64,000 nucleotides of DNA from Falsirhodobacter sp. 20TX0035 (GCF_028307215.1 NZ_JAQMHV010000011.1:39367-103366); one strand, 5' to 3'; shown: positions 48,062-55,828, numbered from the stretch's first letter. Notes: generated by a model not told the origin, from the sequence alone. A program made the numbers and translations.

Positions 48062-48535
48062 TTACTGAGCTTCAGGCCATTCGAACTCGGGTGCGTTTTC
48101 GAGCGACGCGCGGTCGGACTTCAGAACGGTGAAGTAATCATTCGGGGAGTCCCCGTCCTTGATGACCGCCAGATCATCCATCGACACTGCGACCGTCTTT
48201 TCTCCCATGCCTAGGAAGCCGCCGATGTCCGTCAGCACAGCCTTCACCTGCCCATCTTCGCCGATGACCAGATCGCTGATCTCACCGACATCATCCCATT
48301 CCTGATCGACCTCGGTCATCTCGGCGTTGGCGTCGACATCGGTTTCTGACACATACAGGCGCTTGCCGATGAACGTTTCAGCCGACTTGTCACCGGTCAT
48401 GGACGTGTAGTTGTAGCCCATCGCCGATGCGTCGGACGTCGCGGTCGTTGTTGCGGCCGGTTGCGTTGCAGTTTGGGCAACAACGGGGGACGCGAGCATG
48501 GCGACAACGGCGGTGGATGCGAGCAGTTTGATCAT
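48062..48535 (-). CDS. Exported PRC-barrel domain protein
   Basis: A 157-residue acidic protein with signal peptide (MIKLLASTAVVAMLASPVVAQ, cleavage after VVA or VAQ), a Thr/Ala linker, and a PRC-barrel-like fold from about residue 55 (FIGKRLYVSETD, VGEISDLVIGEDGQVKAVLTDIGGFLG). Single-gene unit with its own terminator. Function of periplasmic PRC-barrel proteins is not established; stress-related roles are often suggested. Confidence 0.85.
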   Translation of the reverse strand: MIKLLASTAVVAMLASPVVAQTATQPAATTTATSDASAMGYNYTSMTGDKSAETFIGKRLYVSETDVDANAEMTEVDQEWDDVGEISDLVIGEDGQVKAVLTDIGGFLGMGEKTVAVSMDDLAVIKDGDSPNDYFTVLKSDRASLENAPEFEWPEAQ

Positions 48536-48788
48536 TGGTGTCTCCTAAAGCTTAAGCCGACGTAAGCCGGTCGCAGAGACAACACGCTGTTTTAGCTATG
48601 GTTCCATGCTGCACTTAAGGAGCCCGCAGCCCTAGATCCCCAAGCTTGACCCTTGGCTACCGTCTTCAGGCCAGCAGCCCGGCAGACACGCGAAAGCCCC
48701 ATAGCAGTCGTTCAGCGGTTCACCCGCAAAGTGAAGATAAATATCTCTTTAAGAAGATCATATTCGATATTTTATGTGAGAAAGGAAT

Positions 48789-49826
48789 TCAAAGGGATTC
48801 ATTATATACGTCCAGAATGACACAACTCATAGCGGAGCAAAGTTTACCCCAGTCAATATCTTGGATATCTGCTTCTTGGTGGACTGGACGATAATGGACG
48901 GTCTTATTTCGCAGGTCGTATACTGCCCGCGCAACTCTTGCCACATATGTGTCTTTGGGCTCTGCCTCTACAAAAATCGCAGAACTGATATCGTCGATCT
49001 CCTTGCGTCCAACCTTCTTGAATAAACCTTGGAGTGCAGCATCCTCCCGCGGATGCCACTTGAGGTCCAATTCCAGTTGTTTCGAAACCGTTTTCCAATT
49101 TGATTTGATGCCAAGACTTGCCATCAGAGATATTGTTGCCGTATAGGAGTAAAGAGCTTCGATGCACCTATACATCGCCAGAAATAGACTGCTCTGATCA
49201 TGATCGAAAATCGACCTGCAAAGAACTGAGTAAGGAATTCTCGTCGAGTCTAACTCGGACATTGTTGTGAGAGATTCGAACAGATTTTGACTTATCCATG
49301 ATCCTGTGGCTATAGTTTCTTCTAGGCATATTATAAAATAAGCCTGCCAGAAATCAGCAACAATGCCATTCGCACTTCTAAACACTTTAATTTTAGGATA
49401 TAGATCAAATAAAAGTTTAGCGTCATGACCGTTGTAATCAGGGTCACTGTCTTTGTCGTGTCCACCAATATTTTCTATAATCTCTAGCGGACTTGCTGAT
49501 GGAGGAATGTTTGCCTCCGAGAGGATAGCAGTTAGGTGGGATGAGTTAACTTGCAATTCTTCGAAGTATTTTGTTTCAAAAATACCTGAAAAACCGATAG
49601 TGGCAAAATACGAATGCTGTTGATACTCAAAGTTCAATATCAATCGCTTCGCACCAATCTTCATCAGATGCACGAGGCGCGCATCTCGCAAAAATCCTCT
49701 TTCTGACGGTGTGGTGCTGATCCAACGCTTCGATCCGCTATTCGGAATCTTGGAACCACCGCTGGATACTGCCACATCTAACAGTTCAAAGATGACGACG
49801 TTCGCAGCAATCATATTCCTCGGCAT
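48789..49826 (-). CDS. Uncharacterised protein with C-terminal HEPN-like RNxxxH motif
   Basis: A 345-residue protein from ATG 49826, which shares one base with the upstream gene's stop (TGATG); an ATG six codons earlier is possible. No signal or membrane helix. The N-terminal ~190 residues are not recognised. The C-terminal ~130 residues are helical and contain RNKTVH (bases 48894-48911, Arg306 to His311) in a VYDLRNKTVHYRP context, which matches the HEPN ribonuclease signature R-N-x-x-x-H. HEPN domains commonly serve as RNA-cleaving toxins or effectors in defence systems. Base composition is much AT-richer than surrounding genes, and codon use differs, pointing to recent transfer. Could instead be a non-nucleolytic HEPN protein. 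Confidence 0.6.
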   Translation of the reverse strand: MPRNMIAANVVIFELLDVAVSSGGSKIPNSGSKRWISTTPSERGFLRDARLVHLMKIGAKRLILNFEYQQHSYFATIGFSGIFETKYFEELQVNSSHLTAILSEANIPPSASPLEIIENIGGHDKDSDPDYNGHDAKLLFDLYPKIKVFRSANGIVADFWQAYFIICLEETIATGSWISQNLFESLTTMSELDSTRIPYSVLCRSIFDHDQSSLFLAMYRCIEALYSYTATISLMASLGIKSNWKTVSKQLELDLKWHPREDAALQGLFKKVGRKEIDDISSAIFVEAEPKDTYVARVARAVYDLRNKTVHYRPVHQEADIQDIDWGKLCSAMSCVILDVYNESL

Positions 49827-50989
49827 CAGTTGGCCCGCCAGCACGGCTCCATAGACGGCACGGAGAAATCTTCTTGAATCAGAACTGAAAAGGCCTCGAA
49901 AAATACGGAGCGTTCATACCGGCCGACTTGCCCAACGCGCTTGTCGAGCACTTCGGATAGAACGTCAAGCTTAAGAAAGTGCCCCACTTCTTCGACCTGC
50001 AGAGAATCAAGTTTGTGGCAAAGTTCCCTCACTTGACGTGTCATTTCTTTGATGCGCTGTAGCTTTACATCATGTTCTCGCTCCATTGCGGGACGACCAA
50101 TGATGTATTGCCCGAGTGCTACAATAAGGCCAATCCGGGCGGGCTGACTGTCAAAAATGTTCCTGCCCTTGCTGAACTTACTCTTCTTTCCGGAATCAAA
50201 GCGCGAGAACGATTTATCCAGTGCTACCATTGCGGACAACGTTTCATAGAACAGCTCTTGAAAATGTGCATCGGACAAGTTGTCGACGAAGTCGAGCCTC
50301 GAAAACTCGTCTGAAAGCGCCTCTTTGGTATCAACGGAAGTTTTCCGAAGTGAAAACGCAATATAGAGCTCAACTATGGCCTCAGCGCCAAACTCACCTG
50401 ATTGAATCCTGCGGCCAGGGTCATCTGGTGTGAATATCCGACCCAGCCCATGAACATTCTTTTGGATATCGGCTAGTAGGGGGGAGTAAACTACAGATAG
50501 CTGCCTTGATAACGTCCACGGAACCTGCCCAGTGTTTAGCACAAGCATTCGATAGATGAGGTTGTCGACCTTTTGTGCTATCCAAAACTCGACTCGCATC
50601 GAACGGCGCGCAACTTCAATATCAATATCAACCGCCTCCATAAGAGCGGTTGTTCTCTGCATGCCGTCAATTATCGACGCTTGCTCTAATTCATCTTCGC
50701 TCATCACCTCTGATATTTTTGCGCTGTCGATACGCGCGCTAAGGTCATGGAATCTTTCCTGAGTAACAACCGCACCCAGAACCACCGGTGGGAGAACTGC
50801 CCCACGCCGAATATCGGACACCATACGGTCCCGTATTCGCTTCGCGCTGGTCGTTTTCAAGGCGTCGCGCTGGCCTTTGATGCCGCCTTTGGAAGCATGT
50901 GCATCCTTGATCAGGCTGATGTAATCTCCGATAGTCATTGTGCTCATGAGTGAGTAGCACTCAGTGCGAGTATCGAACAGGTGGTTCAT
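49826..50989 (-). CDS. ParB/DndB-like protein with DGMQR motif
   Basis: A 387-residue protein; ATG 50989 has AAGG about 9 bases upstream. Residues 50-75 (KRIRDRMVSDIRRGAVLPPV) and IIDGMQRTTAL (DGMQR at 108-112) followed by VEFWIA and LNTGQVPWTLSRQL (about 151-164) resemble the DGQHR/DndB and DUF262 (ParB-superfamily) pattern, where D-G-Q-x-R sits in the nucleotide or DNA site; here the Gln is shifted (DGMQR). The rest is helical and unrecognised. First gene of a two-gene AT-rich unit with the HEPN-like protein, beside the prophage's left operon. A sensor, modifier or regulator for the HEPN partner is inference. Confidence 0.6.
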   Translation of the reverse strand: MNHLFDTRTECYSLMSTMTIGDYISLIKDAHASKGGIKGQRDALKTTSAKRIRDRMVSDIRRGAVLPPVVLGAVVTQERFHDLSARIDSAKISEVMSEDELEQASIIDGMQRTTALMEAVDIDIEVARRSMRVEFWIAQKVDNLIYRMLVLNTGQVPWTLSRQLSVVYSPLLADIQKNVHGLGRIFTPDDPGRRIQSGEFGAEAIVELYIAFSLRKTSVDTKEALSDEFSRLDFVDNLSDAHFQELFYETLSAMVALDKSFSRFDSGKKSKFSKGRNIFDSQPARIGLIVALGQYIIGRPAMEREHDVKLQRIKEMTRQVRELCHKLDSLQVEEVGHFLKLDVLSEVLDKRVGQVGRYERSVFFEAFSVLIQEDFSVPSMEPCWRAN

Positions 50990-51150
50990 GACATCGGCCT
51001 TTTGAAACGGATGCCTTATGTTTCTTGGAAAACCGAGCGCAAAGCAAGCTCAGGAGTATAGCTTTCTTACATTGGGGCAGATATGTTAAGCTCGTCCGTA
51101 TGGCCGCTTCATCCCACATCCAGCCGCTCCCATCGGATGTTCAACCGGCG

Positions 51151-51426
51151 TCAACGGCTAAGCTGACGTGCTTCTTTCCGTGCTTTCTCAGCTTGAAGAT
51201 CGATGTAGTCGGCCATGTCTGAGAGGTGCACACCCTTCGCTGCCTTCTGCGAGTCGGACATGCGGACAACAGGTAGCACGATTTCACCCCGGCTGATCTT
51301 CTCCAGAAGCTTGGGCACGGTCATCCGGAAGTGGTCGCCGGCCACCTGCTCGATCGGAATAATCGGTCTGCCGGCGTACTGTGCCATCAACAGCCAGATC
51401 GTGCTGATCCGTGGTTCTGCGGTCAT
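51151..51426 (-). CDS. Pyocin activator PrtN family protein
   Basis: A 91-residue protein with IWLLMAQYAGRPIIPIEQV, KISRGEIVLPVVRMSDSQKAAKGVHLSDMADYID, the PrtN family pattern. In Pseudomonas PrtN activates pyocin genes; phage relatives may act as regulator or excisionase-like DNA binders. It is last in the leftward early operon and overlaps the upstream gene by 4 bases. Confidence 0.85.
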   Translation of the reverse strand: MTAEPRISTIWLLMAQYAGRPIIPIEQVAGDHFRMTVPKLLEKISRGEIVLPVVRMSDSQKAAKGVHLSDMADYIDLQAEKARKEARQLSR

Positions 51427-52082
51427 GCGGCCATCTCCTCAACCATAGGTGACCACTGTTCGGCGCAGGCGGCGGCCACGCCGGGGAAGGTGGCGCTGCG
51501 CAGCTTCCAGCGGTCGGGGCCAGGACTGGCGCGGTGGATCTTCGACCAGGCGGCGTGGCGGGCCGGATCCTCGGCCTTGCGGGGCGGGGTCAGGCGGTTG
51601 GCCGCGACCAGCTGCGGCAGGCCGCGCAGGTAGAAGCCGGTGGCCTTGAAGTAGGGCTCCCCGAACCACCAGGGCTGGACGATCTGCGGGCGGGGTAGGT
51701 CGGCCGGCATGAGGGCCTTTGCGTGCTTGTGCATGATCGGGTTCTCGATTGCCACACGCGGGGCCTTGGCGCGCCAGCAGGCGGCGAACAGATCCGCGCC
51801 CGCCTCCAGCTCGGCCCACATCTCCTCCAGCGTTCGGCCACGGGGCGCAGCGGACAGCCACCGCACCCCGCTGTTGCACAGGCGGGTGCAGGGCGGATGC
51901 GCCACGACGATCATGTCCCAGTCCCGGTCCAGATGATCGCGCACGTCGCCCATGATGTGGCGGTTGCTGCCGTCGTCGGCCGGCAGGAGGTCGCAGGACC
52001 ACACGTCGTGCCCGCGCGCAGCGAAAGCGCGGCGCATGGTGCCGCTCGTTTCGCAGCCGATCAGGATGCGCATTGGCGTCAT
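51423..52082 (-). CDS. Phage DNA methyltransferase-like protein
   Basis: A 219-residue protein beginning MTPMRILIGCETSGTMRRAF. Rossmann-type MRILIGCETSG, then VVAHPPCTRLCNSG with a PPC-like motif, AIENPIMHKHAK and IVQPWWFGEPYFKATGFYL. These resemble phage proteins related to cytosine-C5 methyltransferases (PPC nucleophile, ENP), but conserved target-recognition parts are short. ATG 52082 overlaps the preceding microprotein stop (ATGA). It may be a methyltransferase or a catalytically different relative. Confidence 0.65.
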   Translation of the reverse strand: MTPMRILIGCETSGTMRRAFAARGHDVWSCDLLPADDGSNRHIMGDVRDHLDRDWDMIVVAHPPCTRLCNSGVRWLSAAPRGRTLEEMWAELEAGADLFAACWRAKAPRVAIENPIMHKHAKALMPADLPRPQIVQPWWFGEPYFKATGFYLRGLPQLVAANRLTPPRKAEDPARHAAWSKIHRASPGPDRWKLRSATFPGVAAACAEQWSPMVEEMAA

Positions 52083-52201
52083 GCGAACACCCACCAGCAG
52101 AGGCCAGCAGCTACGTAGAAGATGGGACTGATGGCCATGCCGCCCACGATCCAAAAGCCGGAGGGAAACTGAGGGATGTGCGATATCAGATTACGAGGCA
52201 T
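52079..52201 (-). CDS. 40-residue membrane microprotein
   Basis: MPRNLISHIPQFPSGF leads into one hydrophobic helix (about residues 17-40) that ends at the C-terminus in WWVFA. The ATG shares a base with the upstream stop (TGATG) and the TGA overlaps the next ATG (ATGA), so it fits the coupled operon exactly. Unrecognised; possibly a superinfection or lysis-related membrane peptide, but this is a guess. Confidence 0.6.
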   Translation of the reverse strand: MPRNLISHIPQFPSGFWIVGGMAISPIFYVAAGLCWWVFA

Positions 52202-52461
52202 CAGAATGACCCTCCTGTGCTGGCGGTGCTGCTGAAGGTGTAGGGGTCGCTGCTTGCGTGGCGGGCTTGTGCCTTGGCCGCCTCGATCGTCTCGAAGCTG
52301 TCGCGCAGGTGGGCGATGGCGTCATCGGGTGAGGTGGATGCCTGATGCATGGCGTGGGCCAGTGCGTCGGTCAGCAGCTTCACGGTGTCGGCCGGGTTCG
52401 GTTCGAAGCCTTGAGCCACGGCGACCAGTTGGCGGGCGTGTTTGACGTAGACCGGTGCCAT
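52201..52461 (-). CDS. Phage hypothetical protein
   Basis: An 86-residue helical, soluble protein starting MAPVYVKHARQLVAVAQG. ATG 52461 shares one base with the DUF2312 gene stop; a GTG one codon earlier is possible. No domain recognised. Confidence 0.65.
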   Translation of the reverse strand: MAPVYVKHARQLVAVAQGFEPNPADTVKLLTDALAHAMHQASTSPDDAIAHLRDSFETIEAAKAQARHASSDPYTFSSTASTGGSF

Positions 52462-52796
52462 CACTGCATCCCCAATGCGGCTTTATACAGGTCCATAATC
52501 GCCTCCTCTTCGGCGATGTCGTCGGGCTTGCGGCGGCGCAGGGCGATGACCTTCTTCATCACCTTGGTGTCGTAGCCACGGCCCTTGGCCTCGGCCATCA
52601 ATTCCTTCTGCTGTTCGTTCACGTCCTTCTTTTCGCTTTCCAGCTGCTCGAAGCGTTCGATGAACTGGCGCAGTTCGTCGGCTGTGACGTTGTAGACGTC
52701 CTGCGCGACCTTCTTGTCGGCCTCCGTCTCGCGCATCGGGATGCGGCCGGCGGGGCGGGGCGGTTCATCGTCGGGAAACATGGTGCTGCCGTCCAT
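52461..52796 (-). CDS. GapR-like DUF2312 protein
   Basis: A 111-residue protein. The C-terminal ~75 residues match DUF2312/GapR: VTADELRQFIERFEQLESEKK, AEAKGRGYDTKVMKKVIALRRRKPDD, a coiled coil with a basic strip. Caulobacter GapR is a nucleoid protein that encircles overtwisted DNA. A phage copy may act in replication or transcription. ATG overlaps the upstream TAA (TAATG). Confidence 0.85.
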   Translation of the reverse strand: MDGSTMFPDDEPPRPAGRIPMRETEADKKVAQDVYNVTADELRQFIERFEQLESEKKDVNEQQKELMAEAKGRGYDTKVMKKVIALRRRKPDDIAEEEAIMDLYKAALGMQ

Positions 52797-53014
52797 TACA
52801 TCGCCGCCCGCTCGATCGACTGCTGCACGGTGGCCGCGGTCTTGTCGGTCAGGATGCCCGCGCCAATGTGCAGGATGAAGTAGAGGAGGATGGCGCAGCA
52901 GATCAGCAGCACGGCGATCATGGCGTTGCGGGCCGCGCCTTCCACCTGGCGGCGGACCTGCGGCGCGCGCAGGGTCGTGACGGCGGAGATAGGCTGGTCG
53001 GGGATGTAGTGCAT
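52796..53014 (-). CDS. Phage small membrane protein
   Basis: A 72-residue protein with one hydrophobic helix (AMIAVLLICCAILLYFILHIG, about residues 31-51). ATG 53014 is supported by GGAGG 5-6 bases upstream. First gene of the leftward operon, just behind a pair of operator sites. Confidence 0.65.
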   Translation of the reverse strand: MHYIPDQPISAVTTLRAPQVRRQVEGAARNAMIAVLLICCAILLYFILHIGAGILTDKTAATVQQSIERAAM

Positions 53015-53048
53015 GGGTGCCTCCATCGGGGATACGATGGAGGACAAT

Positions 53049-53095
53049 TCGCAAATGGCGAACTGTGTGTCAACAAGACAAATCGCTATTTGCGA
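53049..53095. promoter_or_regulatory. Operator pair 1 for the phage repressor
   Basis: TCGCAAATGGCGA (53049-53061) and TCGCTATTTGCGA (53083-53095), the latter the inverted form TCGCAAATAGCGA. Each is a TCGC-N5-GCGA palindrome. Starts are 34 bases apart. Located 35 bases upstream of the leftward operon's first gene. Confidence 0.8.
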
Positions 53096-53174
53096 ATAAC
53101 AGCGATTACGCGTCTAAGGTGTGGATCGATACGGCGGAGCAGTGTTAGAACCAAAAGGGAACACTGGAGACCCT

Positions 53175-53393
53175 ATGCGAATCGACGACGATGAGAGTGC
53201 CAAGCTGTTGGCGTTGCTGCTCCGCAGCACGCCTAAGCAGCGCAAGCAGGTCGTTGTGAGGGTGGAAATCAGTCTTTGTCTGCTGCGAGACCGAGGGCGT
53301 GACGGATTACTGCCGCCCGATCCTGATCCGTCAAGCCCTGTAAAACTTGAAGATGATCGAACAATTCAGCATCTACCGAGGCGTCGTCGATGA
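53175..53393 (+). CDS. Possible small phage protein, doubtful
   Basis: A 72-codon frame starting MRIDDDESAKLLALLLR with GGAG 6 bases upstream, placed between operator pair 1 and the repressor. Its 3' half runs antisense over the repressor's end, which weakens the case. A shorter product is not possible in this frame. Confidence 0.25.
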   Translation: MRIDDDESAKLLALLLRSTPKQRKQVVVRVEISLCLLRDRGRDGLLPPDPDPSSPVKLEDDRTIQHLPRRRR

Positions 53394-53568
53394 GTTCAAA
53401 GGTCGAGACTTGGAATACCTCAGCGAACTTTTGGAGCCGTCTACTGTTGGCCGCTTTCTTTCCGCTTTCAATCTCACTGTAGAAGCTCTTGCTCATGCCG
53501 GCGCGACTGGCGACCTGGTCCTGCGTCCAGCCGTTCCGTTCGCGTAGCTCTTTGAGTTTCAAGCGCAT
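53269..53568 (-). CDS. Phage XRE-family repressor (short CI-like)
   Basis: A 99-residue protein with an N-terminal helix-turn-helix (LKELRERNGWTQDQVASRAGMSKSFYSEIESG) and a short helical tail. It lacks an S24 peptidase domain, so it would not self-cleave in response to RecA. Divergent from the Cro-like gene with operators between, so it is the likely lysogeny repressor. Confidence 0.85.
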   Translation of the reverse strand: MRLKLKELRERNGWTQDQVASRAGMSKSFYSEIESGKKAANSRRLQKFAEVFQVSTFELIDDASVDAELFDHLQVLQGLTDQDRAAVIRHALGLAADKD

Positions 53569-53604
53569 GCAATCTTAATACTGTCCGCTCATTGTGAAGG
53601 CACG

Positions 53605-53651
53605 TCGCAAATGGCGAACATCGTCCTTGACGCGTAGTTCGCTATTTGCGA
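53605..53651. promoter_or_regulatory. Operator pair 2 between repressor and Cro-like gene
   Basis: TCGCAAATGGCGA (53605-53617) and TCGCTATTTGCGA (53639-53651), identical to pair 1 in sequence, orientation and 34-base spacing. They lie in the 93-base divergent promoter region. Confidence 0.85.
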
Positions 53652-53661
53652 TCAATGCCGC

Positions 53662-53889
53662 ATGATCGAGCTTTCTCGTTACCTTGACGAAAACGGCCTC
53701 TCGCAGCGCGCGTTCGCTGCCCTGATCGGCTGTTCGCCGAGCTACCTCTCCGAGATCCTGAAGGGGTCCAAAAGACCCGGCCTTGAACTCGCAGTAGCAA
53801 TCCAGCGCGAGACGGCCCGCCTCATCACCGTGGAAATGTGGGTGCCGGAAAGCCACCGCAACATGATCACTCAGGGGGACGCCGCATGA
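53662..53889 (+). CDS. Cro-like helix-turn-helix protein
   Basis: A 75-residue protein with HTH LSQRAFAALIGCSPSYLSEILKG near residues 13-35. Divergent from the repressor and first of the rightward early genes. Likely the Cro-type antagonist. Confidence 0.8.
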   Translation: MIELSRYLDENGLSQRAFAALIGCSPSYLSEILKGSKRPGLELAVAIQRETARLITVEMWVPESHRNMITQGDAA

Positions 53890-54065
53890 GCTGTGGTCCT
53901 GCGTCTGCGTCATCACGGCCGTCTGGTCCTTCTGCATTTCTTACGAACGCGGGAGGCTGCCTCGCCATAACCTCCTCCCGCCCACTCGTAAACCCTTTCA
54001 CTCGTTACGATGCACGATGTGCAGCATCGCGAACGTTTCCGCCAGAAAATGAGGTTTTGTCGTGA
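53886..54065 (+). CDS. Possible 59-residue phage protein
   Basis: ATG overlaps the Cro-like stop (ATGA) and its TGA overlaps the next start (GTGA), which favours a coupled gene. The Ser/Pro/Ala-rich composition looks weakly coding and nothing is recognised. Confidence 0.3.
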   Translation: MSCGPASASSRPSGPSAFLTNAGGCLAITSSRPLVNPFTRYDARCAASRTFPPENEVLS

Positions 54066-54478
54066 CCGATGAACGTCTTACCGTCAAAGCGCACATGAAC
54101 GGACTGATGGCCCAGCTTGGCGGTCCCGTTGCCGTCGCGGCTCTGATGGAGGCACGGCTAAACCGTCCTTATTCCGCCGGAACGCTGTCGCAGAAGAAGA
54201 ACGGACACGCGGACTGGACGATCATGGACATGATCGTGTTGCAGGAGGCCGCAGGACGGGCGCCGGTCACGGACTGGCTTGTGTCTTTGGATGATGACCC
54301 ACAGCGCGCGATCACGCGCGAGGCAGCCGCCATGCGAATTGCTGTCGAGAGCGGCGAACTGGTCGCGGCTCTTATCGATGCTAGCAGCCCCGAGAAACGC
54401 GCAAAGGCGTTGAAGGAGCTTGCTGACGTTCGTGAGGCTATTGAGGATGCCGAAGACGCACTGGAGGGGCAGCGGTGA
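54062..54478 (+). CDS. Phage regulatory protein, CII-like
   Basis: A 138-residue protein; GTG start with GAGG 7 bases upstream. The first ~65 residues (MNGLMAQLGGPVAVAALMEARL, TLSQKKNGHADWTIMDMI) resemble a small DNA-binding domain seen in phage activators; the C-terminus (about 100-138) is a helical, possibly oligomerising segment. Position after Cro suggests a CII-type role; this is inference. Confidence 0.6.
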   Translation: MTDERLTVKAHMNGLMAQLGGPVAVAALMEARLNRPYSAGTLSQKKNGHADWTIMDMIVLQEAAGRAPVTDWLVSLDDDPQRAITREAAAMRIAVESGELVAALIDASSPEKRAKALKELADVREAIEDAEDALEGQR

Positions 54479-54483
54479 CTGCC

Positions 54484-55413
54484 TTAAGCCCTGCTTTCTG
54501 CGGCGCGCCGGGCGGCGCTTTGGATGACGTCCCATGCTTCCATCGGGTCATGTCCCGCTTTCTGCGCCAAGGCATCAAAGTCCACCCAGAACTCCGTCTC
54601 GCGGTCATGAATATGCCCATCGGCCACGATGACGGCTTCGAGCGCCTTTTTGAAGCGTCGTCTTGCATCCTCTGGCAGCGTGAGCACGTTCATGATGTGG
54701 CGTTCAAGCGATCGCGCTTGGGGCCGCATGTTTCGGACCGCAGTGCAAAGTGCGTCCGACGCCTCGATCGTCATGTCGTCGGACACCAAGCCCGCCATGT
54801 GAAGGCGCATTGCCTCGCGCTCAGCATAAGAGACAATGCTGTCGATCTCGTGGATGTCGTAGTCGCCATCGGCCTTGGCTGCGGCAACCAGAACGGTCAA
54901 CGGCGACATGATCTGACTGCGGAAGGTCGGAAGTGCAACTGCAGCGTCCAAAATGGGTGCGGGGGCAATATCTACATTCAGTATGTCGCGCAGAAAGGCA
55001 CGGCCTTCAGTGATCTCTCCATCAGACGTGATGACGTTCTCGATCCGGTCGCAACGGAACAAGCGCGTGCTTTTGCGCAGGTGGCAGACGGCGAAGATGC
55101 CGACATCAGCCCCTTCTCCCTTCAGGGTCAGCATCGTGATGGGGCGGCGGGTAAGATTGCGCTTCGCATCGCGGTATTCGATGTAGCAGAAGAGGTTCTC
55201 CAATTGGCGGCCCGCTGGAACCTTCTGCGGGAGGGGCATCTCTGGCGCAAAGTCGTCATGATCTTCGAAATCCAGATCCTCTTCATCAAGGTCTTTAAGA
55301 TCCTCGGCCGTCAAGGTCACCGTCAGCGTCACCGATCCATTGGTGTCGAGCTTCCGGAAGTCGATGTCCGGGTGGGCCGCGCGGGCGAATATCCAGTCCA
55401 GCAGTTTAACCAT
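54484..55413 (-). CDS. WYL domain and TerB-like domain protein
   Basis: A 309-residue cytoplasmic protein, opposite to its neighbours. ATG 55413 has AAGGGA 8 bases upstream. An acidic segment (residues 40-65) precedes a WYL-type domain (CYIEYRDAKRNLTRRPITML, then RKSTRLFRCDRIENV, about residues 75-135) and a TerB-like helical domain (LVAAAKADGDYDIHEID and VIVADGHIHDRETEFW, about residues 170-300). WYL domains sense nucleic acids or nucleotides in defence regulators; TerB domains bind metal and occur in stress systems. Likely a prophage cargo gene. Function unknown. Confidence 0.75.
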   Translation of the reverse strand: MVKLLDWIFARAAHPDIDFRKLDTNGSVTLTVTLTAEDLKDLDEEDLDFEDHDDFAPEMPLPQKVPAGRQLENLFCYIEYRDAKRNLTRRPITMLTLKGEGADVGIFAVCHLRKSTRLFRCDRIENVITSDGEITEGRAFLRDILNVDIAPAPILDAAVALPTFRSQIMSPLTVLVAAAKADGDYDIHEIDSIVSYAEREAMRLHMAGLVSDDMTIEASDALCTAVRNMRPQARSLERHIMNVLTLPEDARRRFKKALEAVIVADGHIHDRETEFWVDFDALAQKAGHDPMEAWDVIQSAARRAAESRA

Positions 55414-55490
55414 CACAAGTCCCTTTCTTCTTCAAAGACCGTGGCCTTGCACGATGATTCCCGCAACTTCGAAGATAGGAGGGCATTCGC

Positions 55491-55562
55491 TTGACCTTGG
55501 CCATGTATTCCTTGTTGGCAGCGGATGCGGCGGTGAGCGCCAAGCGGCAGGCGGTGCGCTGA
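55491..55562 (+). CDS. 23-residue leader-type peptide
   Basis: TTG start with AGGAGG 9 bases upstream, product MTLAMYSLLAADAAVSAKRQ and three more residues. Its TGA overlaps the next ATG (TGATG), so it may serve to couple translation. Confidence 0.35.
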   Translation: MTLAMYSLLAADAAVSAKRQAVR

Positions 55563-55828
55563 TGTCCCGTGCCACTTTTCAATGTGACCAAAGCGCGTGG
55601 CTGTCGGCCGCGAACGAGATGGAGCAGCTGGCCCGCCGCCTGCCGGATGGACCGCAGCGGATCACCGCCTTCCACCGCGACATGCGCCTGTCCGCGCAGC
55701 CTGACGACTACCTTGCCCGGTCGGAAGCGATCGAGGGCGACGTGGTGGTCCTGCGCACCGCGCCGGGGCCGAAGGCCGAGGCGTTCCTTGCGGATCTTCG
55801 CGCGGCCGTGGAAGGGGTGAAGGCATGA
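55562..55828 (+). CDS. Phage hypothetical protein
   Basis: An 88-residue soluble protein (MSRATFQCDQSAWLSAANEM) ending with a 4-base overlap with the replication gene. Not recognised. Confidence 0.6.
   Translation: MSRATFQCDQSAWLSAANEMEQLARRLPDGPQRITAFHRDMRLSAQPDDYLARSEAIEGDVVVLRTAPGPKAEAFLADLRAAVEGVKA

Noticed and set aside
53000..53700. CRISPR-like array from repeated 13-mers
   Set aside because: Only four copies in two pairs, each a palindrome in promoter regions and flanking a repressor gene. They are operators, not CRISPR repeats. No CRISPR array was seen anywhere in the window.
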